Assembly (NCBI GenBank): GCA_029856055.1
Contig: JAHQWF010000097.1
Location: forward strand, 1 to 9,918
Reading direction: 5' to 3'
DNA length: 9,918 bases
Source: Candidatus Njordarchaeota archaeon
GTDB taxonomy: Archaea; Asgardarchaeota; Njordarchaeia; Njordarchaeales; Njordarchaeaceae
Shown here piece after piece: positions 6,091 through 9,918 of the stretch. The first letter of the stretch is position 1, and each line of letters opens with the position of its first letter. The position numbers and the translations under genes were made by a program. The notes below the pieces were generated by a model. It was not told the origin of the DNA and made no database searches. It saw only the letters and a program-made list of their open reading frames with translations.

Positions 6091-6914
6091 GGAGGGTGGA
6101 CAATCCTTTTATTCCTCGTCTAGCTAGGATTATTGACATTAGAGATGAGACACCAGATACTAAAACTTTCAAGGTATCTTTTATTAATCATCAAGATTTC
6201 TCTATTGTGCCTGGGCAGTTCATGGAATTGACAGTTTTTGGTTATGGAGAAGCGCCGTTTTCTATATCTGCTTTCGATTCAAAAACAATAGAATTAACGA
6301 TAAGGAGGATGGGTACAGTAACTACAGCTCTTTTTAAACTAGGTGTAGGAGGCATTATTGGTCTTAGAGGTCCCCTAGGTAATGGTTGGCCATTAGATAA
6401 GTTAAATAATAGAAACATTCTTATTGTGGCTGGTGGGATTGGTTTGGCTCCATTAAGACCATTAATTCATTATATTATTGATCATAGAAGTAATTTTGGT
6501 GATGTGATATTATTCTATGGTGCTAGAACACCTAGTGATTTATTATACAAGGGGGAGTTAATGGAATGGGATAAGCACATAAATGTATATTTAACTGTGG
6601 ATCGTGGGGATGAATCATGGACAGGTAGGGTTGGAGTAGTCACCATTCTTTTTGATGAAATAAAGGTATCGCCTGAAAACACTATAGCTTTGCAGTGTGG
6701 GCCATCAATAATGATGCATTTTGTTACTAAAAAACTTAGAGAAATTGGCTTCAATGATGATCAAATCTATCTTTCCTTAGAGAGGTTGATGAAGTGCGGA
6801 ATGGGGATGTGTGGTAAGTGTACTATAAGCGGTACTTATGTTTGCTTAAATGGCCCAGTCTTTTGTTGTAGCGAAATAAAAGGATTTGTAGAAAAAATAC
6901 CTGAGATAGGGTGA
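6087..6914 (+). CDS. hydG: Group 3b [NiFe] hydrogenase gamma subunit, FAD/NAD(P)-binding reductase
   Basis: The 275-residue protein is a ferredoxin-NADP reductase-like module. An FAD-binding barrel (about 10-100) has the GEAPFSIS block at 54-61 in place of the classical RxYS. The NAD(P)-binding fold begins at ILIVAGGIGLAPLRP (111-125) and ends with LQCGPSIM (202-209). A C-terminal [2Fe-2S] site is formed by C237, C242, C245 and C253, as in dihydroorotate dehydrogenase electron-transfer subunits and Pyrococcus HydG. It exchanges hydride with NADP(H) and passes single electrons to HydB. The GTG start at 6087 overlaps the hydB stop in GTGA. GTG 6096 is the next option but loses its own ribosome binding site. 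Preference for NADP over NAD is taken from the family, not visible here. C260 and C261 are extra cysteines beyond the cluster. Confidence 0.9.
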   Translation: MRRVDNPFIPRLARIIDIRDETPDTKTFKVSFINHQDFSIVPGQFMELTVFGYGEAPFSISAFDSKTIELTIRRMGTVTTALFKLGVGGIIGLRGPLGNGWPLDKLNNRNILIVAGGIGLAPLRPLIHYIIDHRSNFGDVILFYGARTPSDLLYKGELMEWDKHINVYLTVDRGDESWTGRVGVVTILFDEIKVSPENTIALQCGPSIMMHFVTKKLREIGFNDDQIYLSLERLMKCGMGMCGKCTISGTYVCLNGPVFCCSEIKGFVEKIPEIG

Positions 6915-6921
6915 TGAGCGA

Positions 6922-7644
6922 ATGAGTTTAATTGATTCAAAACCAAAAGTAGGGATATTCAATTTATCTTCCTGTGAAGGATGCATCGTTCAAATATTGA
7001 ACCTAGGGGATAAATTATTGAGATTATTTGAACTGATTGAGATAGTAGATTCAAGGGTCTTAGGAATAAAAAAGGACTATGATTATCTCGATCTCGCTAT
7101 CATCGAAGGTTGCGTGATGAGCGAGGAGGAAAAAGAGAAACTTGTCGAGATCAGGAATAGGAGTAAGGTATTAATTGCTTTGGGAGATTGCGCAGTGTCC
7201 GCTAACAAGAATTTTATGAAAGACATCGTTAACAGTCCGGTGGAAGCTAAATCTTTAAGGCAAATAGTTAAGGTGGACTATGAAATCCCTGGATGCCCAA
7301 TAAATAGCGATGAATTCTACGATAAGGTAATAGAAATTGTAATGGGTAAAAAAGTCATAGATAGATCTATAACGGTTTGCTCTGAATGTATCTTATTTGA
7401 AAATGATTGCTTGCTAGACAAGGGACTAACCTGCCTAGGACCGATAACTAGAGGAGGATGTAACGCGCTATGCCCAAGCAATGGAAGGCCATGCTTTGGT
7501 TGCAGGGGATTATCTGATGACGCAAATATTGATGCTTTAATTAAGGCATTTGAGGAGAGAGGGATACCAGTGCCTCTATATTTATCGGCTTTAAATCTAA
7601 TAAAGTCGCTGAAAGATAATGAAAGGAGGATGAGAAATGAGTGA
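6922..7644 (+). CDS. hydD: Group 3b [NiFe] hydrogenase small (delta) subunit
   Basis: The 240-residue protein carries three [4Fe-4S] sites. The proximal cluster next to the NiFe centre uses C18, C21, C90 (GDC) and C125 (PGCP). The medial and distal clusters use C153, C156, C163, C171 and C180, C184, C191, C194, with spacing that matches Pyrococcus furiosus HydD (recalled comparison). There is no Tat signal peptide and no C-terminal membrane helix, so the enzyme is soluble and cytosolic. It is about twenty residues shorter than the Pyrococcus protein, mainly between the GDC and PGCP motifs and at the C-terminus. An additional cysteine, C64, follows the conserved EG that lies near the proximal cluster. 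ATG 6922 has GGTGAT six bases upstream, seven bases after the hydG stop; the 3' end overlaps hydA by eight bases. Confidence 0.91.
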   Translation: MSLIDSKPKVGIFNLSSCEGCIVQILNLGDKLLRLFELIEIVDSRVLGIKKDYDYLDLAIIEGCVMSEEEKEKLVEIRNRSKVLIALGDCAVSANKNFMKDIVNSPVEAKSLRQIVKVDYEIPGCPINSDEFYDKVIEIVMGKKVIDRSITVCSECILFENDCLLDKGLTCLGPITRGGCNALCPSNGRPCFGCRGLSDDANIDALIKAFEERGIPVPLYLSALNLIKSLKDNERRMRNE

Positions 7645-8920
7645 AAGAAGCATAAGTCTTAGCATAAAGGAGATTTCCAGGATAGAAGGCCATTTGAATG
7701 TTGACGTGGTAGTAGATGAAAATGGTGATGTAAAGGCTTACGCTAAGGCTCTTGAGGGAACCAGGATAGTTGAGAATGTTTTGGTAGGCAATGATTATTG
7801 GGAAGCGATAGAGATCGCTTCTAGAATGTGCGGTGTATGCCATGCAATACATAAGTTAACTGCGACACAAGCAATGGAAAATGCTTTCAACGTTATTGTA
7901 CCAGAGGATGCAGCAATGTTTAGGGATATAATATGCATTGCTGGACATATTCAGAGCCATTTAACCCACTTATATTACTTTGCTCTGCCTGATTTTTATG
8001 GAAAAAATAATATCCTCGAGCTCCTTAATGAAAAGAAAGAACTAGTTCTAAAGATCATTAAGCTTAGGCAACTTACTGTAGATGTTATTAAAAGGATTGG
8101 TGGATCTCCTGTGCATCCTATAACGCCAGTTGTTGGGGGATTAAGTAAGGAGTTCAATAAGAGTGACGTAAAATTTATCACTGAGAAATTTAGGGAAATG
8201 AGAGGTTTAGTAATGGAAGTAGCTGAAACAATGTTAGGTTTGGATCTACCGAATTTTTCTAGAAAAACTCAATATGTGGCTTTAAGAGATAATAAATCTA
8301 TTCCACTGCTGAGAGGAGATATAAATTTACTAGATGTTCGAGATTATAGTTCTGATGAATTTTTGAATGCAATTCAGAAAATTTTAGAAAAATATTCAAA
8401 TGCACCACACTTCCTCCTAAACTCAGAGAGCTATATGGTTGGGGCATTATCAAGACTCAATATTAATTATCCTTACTTAATAAGTGAAGCAAAAGACATT
8501 TGCAAGAGATATAATATTAAATTCCCAAACTATAATCCCTTTGTAAACAATTTTGCTCAAGCCTTAGAGATTATTCATTACACTTATGAAGCATTAGACA
8601 TTCTAGAAAATTTAGCTAGTAGAAATCATTATAAACATAAAACTAATTTTAAAGTGAAGAAAGGTATGGGTATATCAGCATCTGAAGCCCCTAGAGGATT
8701 ACTCATCCATAAATATAGTGTTGATGAAAATGGAAGAGTTGTCGAAGCAAATATCATAACGCCAACAGCCCAGAATCTGAAGAATCTAGAACGTGATTGC
8801 GTAGCATACTTTAAGTTGATATCTAACGAGCCTCCAGATGTCATAGAGAAGAAGATAGAAATGCTTGTTAGGAGTTATGACCCATGTATCTCCTGTGCGT
8901 CAAGATTCAGGAAACTTTAG
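7637..8920 (+). CDS. hydA: Group 3b [NiFe] hydrogenase large (alpha, catalytic) subunit
   Basis: The 427-residue protein holds the NiFe active site. The N-terminal L1 motif is R63-M-C65-G-V-C68-H-A-I-H72 and the C-terminal L2 motif is D415-P-C417-I-S-C420-A-S-R423, so all four nickel-binding cysteines are present. RIEGH (15-19) and EAPRG (350-354) are further hallmarks; E17 is the usual proton-transfer glutamate. After R423 only FRKL remains, a four-residue tail that a HycI/FrxA-type protease would remove after nickel insertion, like VVRL in Pyrococcus. The gene order B-G-D-A, the soluble small subunit and the HydG reductase place the enzyme in group 3b rather than Frh, Mvh or membrane-bound groups. 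The family reversibly couples NADPH to H2 and can reduce sulfur or polysulfide. ATG 7637 is preceded by AAGGAGG inside hydD. Confidence 0.93.
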   Translation: MSERSISLSIKEISRIEGHLNVDVVVDENGDVKAYAKALEGTRIVENVLVGNDYWEAIEIASRMCGVCHAIHKLTATQAMENAFNVIVPEDAAMFRDIICIAGHIQSHLTHLYYFALPDFYGKNNILELLNEKKELVLKIIKLRQLTVDVIKRIGGSPVHPITPVVGGLSKEFNKSDVKFITEKFREMRGLVMEVAETMLGLDLPNFSRKTQYVALRDNKSIPLLRGDINLLDVRDYSSDEFLNAIQKILEKYSNAPHFLLNSESYMVGALSRLNINYPYLISEAKDICKRYNIKFPNYNPFVNNFAQALEIIHYTYEALDILENLASRNHYKHKTNFKVKKGMGISASEAPRGLLIHKYSVDENGRVVEANIITPTAQNLKNLERDCVAYFKLISNEPPDVIEKKIEMLVRSYDPCISCASRFRKL

Positions 8921-8923
8921 TTG

Positions 8924-8947
8924 ATTTTTAATTATTTATTCGTTTTC
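8924..8947 (+). terminator. T-rich terminator-like stretch after hydA
   Basis: ATTTTTAATTATTTATTCG followed by TTTTC begins four bases after the hydA stop and extends into the 3' end of the convergent methyltransferase gene. It is suitable for hairpin-free archaeal termination of the rightward hydrogenase transcript. The convergent gene has no equivalent T-run on its own strand here, so its message may extend antisense into hydA. Confidence 0.45.
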
Positions 8948-9780
8948 AGAACTTTTGGTTCATAATCAAGATCAATAGGCCTAATCTTGTACCTCGGTTT
9001 ATAACCAATAATTAAACCTCTAGTCTTTTTATCATCATAAGAAAAGAAATCTACGTCCTGGAAAAATAACCAGACTAGTGTCATCAATTCAGCGATATTC
9101 CAAAAGTATGTGGATATTTTAACGGGTTCAGTTGGTTCTAAAAGATTTAAGTATGCTCTCTCAAAAGCACCTTTAATGGGATCGTAACTTGAATGAATAG
9201 ATATAACTGCCTTCTCGCTTACTCTTTCAACAAGTAGATCTTTGTAACCAGCTTTATAGAAAATAGAATATGTTCTATCGCATTCCTCAATTATTAAAAT
9301 ACCGTCCTCCTCAAGAACTTCTGATATAGATGCAAGCAGTCTAATATACTCCCAGGGATAGAAATGAGGCGAGGAGAAACCATACATAAGAACTATATCT
9401 CTCTTTAATTTTAATTTATGAATAAGCAATGCATTTATGTTAACTATTGTAACGCGTTCTCCTAATTCACTGCTGCCCCATTTCTCACCAATTTTAAGAG
9501 CCTCTTCTCTGACATCGCTAAGAGTTAACTCAATGTTTTTTCCTGACTCTTTTAGAACTTTTGCCAGAGCTATACCGCCTACTCCAGATCCAGAGCAGAT
9601 TTCCAGGATTCTTATAGAGTTCTTTCTTTTAAGGATTTCTTGAAGCCATTCATGTTCAATCAATCTCCTGAAATCGTCAATAGCTTTAAAATAGCGCTCT
9701 TTAATGGAAGGAGATTCTGGATCTTGGGGCCATAATCCTAATTTATATAATTTCTCAATATTCTCCTGTGATTCACTCAT
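8932..9780 (-). CDS. Class I SAM-dependent methyltransferase, substrate unknown
   Basis: The 282-residue protein has a Rossmann-type methyltransferase core. Motif I is ILEICSGSGVGG (58-69), the acidic residue that binds the SAM ribose is probably D89 (LTLSDVREEAL), and motif IV/V regions follow near 128-165 (IVLMYGF, EDGILIIEE). The first 50 residues (charged, with GLWPQDPESPSIKERYF) and about 110 residues after the core, including an aromatic stretch near 225-250 (TYFWNIAELM, WLFFQDVDFF), are not recognised and may form the substrate pocket or cap. A small-molecule substrate is more likely than RNA because no RNA-binding domain is visible. It is convergent with hydA, 11 bases apart, and gives no sign of belonging to the hydrogenase operon. 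ATG 9780 is the first possible start since an in-frame TAG directly precedes it. Confidence 0.78.
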   Translation of the reverse strand: MSESQENIEKLYKLGLWPQDPESPSIKERYFKAIDDFRRLIEHEWLQEILKRKNSIRILEICSGSGVGGIALAKVLKESGKNIELTLSDVREEALKIGEKWGSSELGERVTIVNINALLIHKLKLKRDIVLMYGFSSPHFYPWEYIRLLASISEVLEEDGILIIEECDRTYSIFYKAGYKDLLVERVSEKAVISIHSSYDPIKGAFERAYLNLLEPTEPVKISTYFWNIAELMTLVWLFFQDVDFFSYDDKKTRGLIIGYKPRYKIRPIDLDYEPKVLKTNK

Positions 9781-9820
9781 CTACATGACCCATTTCCTCT
9801 ATTCATTCTAATCATATTGC

Positions 9821-9840
9821 ATATTTATACTATTTTTAAA
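9821..9840 (-). promoter_or_regulatory. Putative promoter of the methyltransferase gene
   Basis: On the minus strand this reads TTTAAAAATAGTATAAATAT, holding two overlapping TATA candidates (at 9840-9831 and 9830-9821). The nearer one would start transcription around 9800, giving a leader of about 20 bases with no strong ribosome binding site. The farther one would start it near 9810. Confidence 0.45.
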
Positions 9841-9857
9841 GATTGTTAGAATGAAAG

Positions 9858-9901
9858 TCAGATCTCATAATTAGTCGTCTAAAAAAGAGCTAATCAGATC
9901 T
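9858..9901. repeat. Imperfect dyad in the region upstream of the methyltransferase gene
   Basis: TCAGATCT occurs at 9858-9865 and again at 9894-9901. Inside these, ATTAG (9870-9874) and CTAAT (9890-9894) are inverted. Because AGATCT is itself palindromic, the whole can be read as an interrupted inverted repeat: AGATCT, gap, ATTAG, 15-base centre, CTAAT, one base, AGATCT. It lies between the leftward promoter and a rightward TTTAAATAGG (9901-9910), so it could be a shared operator of divergent genes. Function is inference. Confidence 0.35.
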
Positions 9902-9918
9902 TTAAATAGGATAAATAC
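9901..9918 (+). promoter_or_regulatory. Possible rightward TATA box at the window edge
   Basis: TTTAAATAGGATAAATAC contains two TATA-like elements (TTTAAATA and ATAAATA) on the plus strand. They would serve a gene beginning beyond the window. Nothing downstream is visible, so this rests on the motif alone. Confidence 0.25.

Noticed and set aside
5044..6914. Anaerobic sulfite reductase subunits AsrA and AsrB
   Set aside because: HydB and HydG share folds with AsrA and AsrB, but no siroheme subunit AsrC follows. Instead the hydrogenase small and large subunits follow in overlapping frames.
7541..7852. 103-codon minus-strand open frame across the hydD/hydA junction
   Set aside because: It is antisense to conserved hydrogenase coding sequence including the L1 motif and shows no domain or start signal of its own.
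1..9918. CRISPR array, insertion sequence or transposase
   Set aside because: No regularly spaced repeats, terminal inverted repeats with target duplication, or transposase-like reading frame were found on either strand.

Overview
The window looks like chromosome from a thermophilic crenarchaeon, most likely a member of the Sulfolobales or a close relative. The grounds are AT-rich DNA, frequent TTG/GTG starts, GAGGTG-type ribosome binding sites inside operons, TATA boxes 20-30 bases ahead of transcription units, T-rich stretches rather than hairpins at gene ends, and an archaeal-type AsnRS fragment. The lineage is an inference from style and gene content. No tRNA, rRNA, CRISPR array or transposase was seen.

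Left edge (1-240, minus strand): an open frame of 77 whole codons resembling the middle of archaeal asparaginyl-tRNA synthetase. It stops abruptly at an in-frame TAA with no start codon and no N-terminal half, so it looks like the truncated remnant of a second asnS copy. The promoter of the next operon lies inside it.

241-3600 (plus strand): four tightly packed genes in the order FAD/[2Fe-2S] alpha subunit, two-cluster ferredoxin, BFD-type [2Fe-2S] protein, DadA-type FAD beta subunit. This is the order (pdhAFXB) of the four-subunit dye-linked L-proline dehydrogenase of Thermococcales. The complex should oxidise an amino or imino acid at the beta subunit and pass electrons through Fe-S clusters to the alpha subunit. 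The substrate (L-proline, hydroxyproline, sarcosine, an opine or a D-amino acid) is not fixed by sequence alone. A 12-helix MFS transporter (3663-4844) follows and may carry the substrate or product.

4845-8920 (plus strand): after a 181-199 base AT-rich promoter region, four overlapping or nearly abutting genes encode a cytosolic group 3b NADP-linked [NiFe] hydrogenase, in the same hydB-hydG-hydD-hydA order as Pyrococcus furiosus sulfhydrogenase. All cluster and NiFe ligands are present. HydA ends with a four-residue tail suited to protease maturation. No maturation (hyp) genes are in the window. The hydrogenase would link NADPH to proton (or sulfur) reduction, or take up H2 for biosynthesis. 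Nearness to an amino acid dehydrogenase suggests, but does not prove, a shared role in redox balance.

Right edge (8932-9918, minus strand): a class I SAM-dependent methyltransferase of unknown substrate, convergent with hydA. Upstream of it is a non-coding stretch holding TATA-like boxes in both directions around an imperfect dyad.
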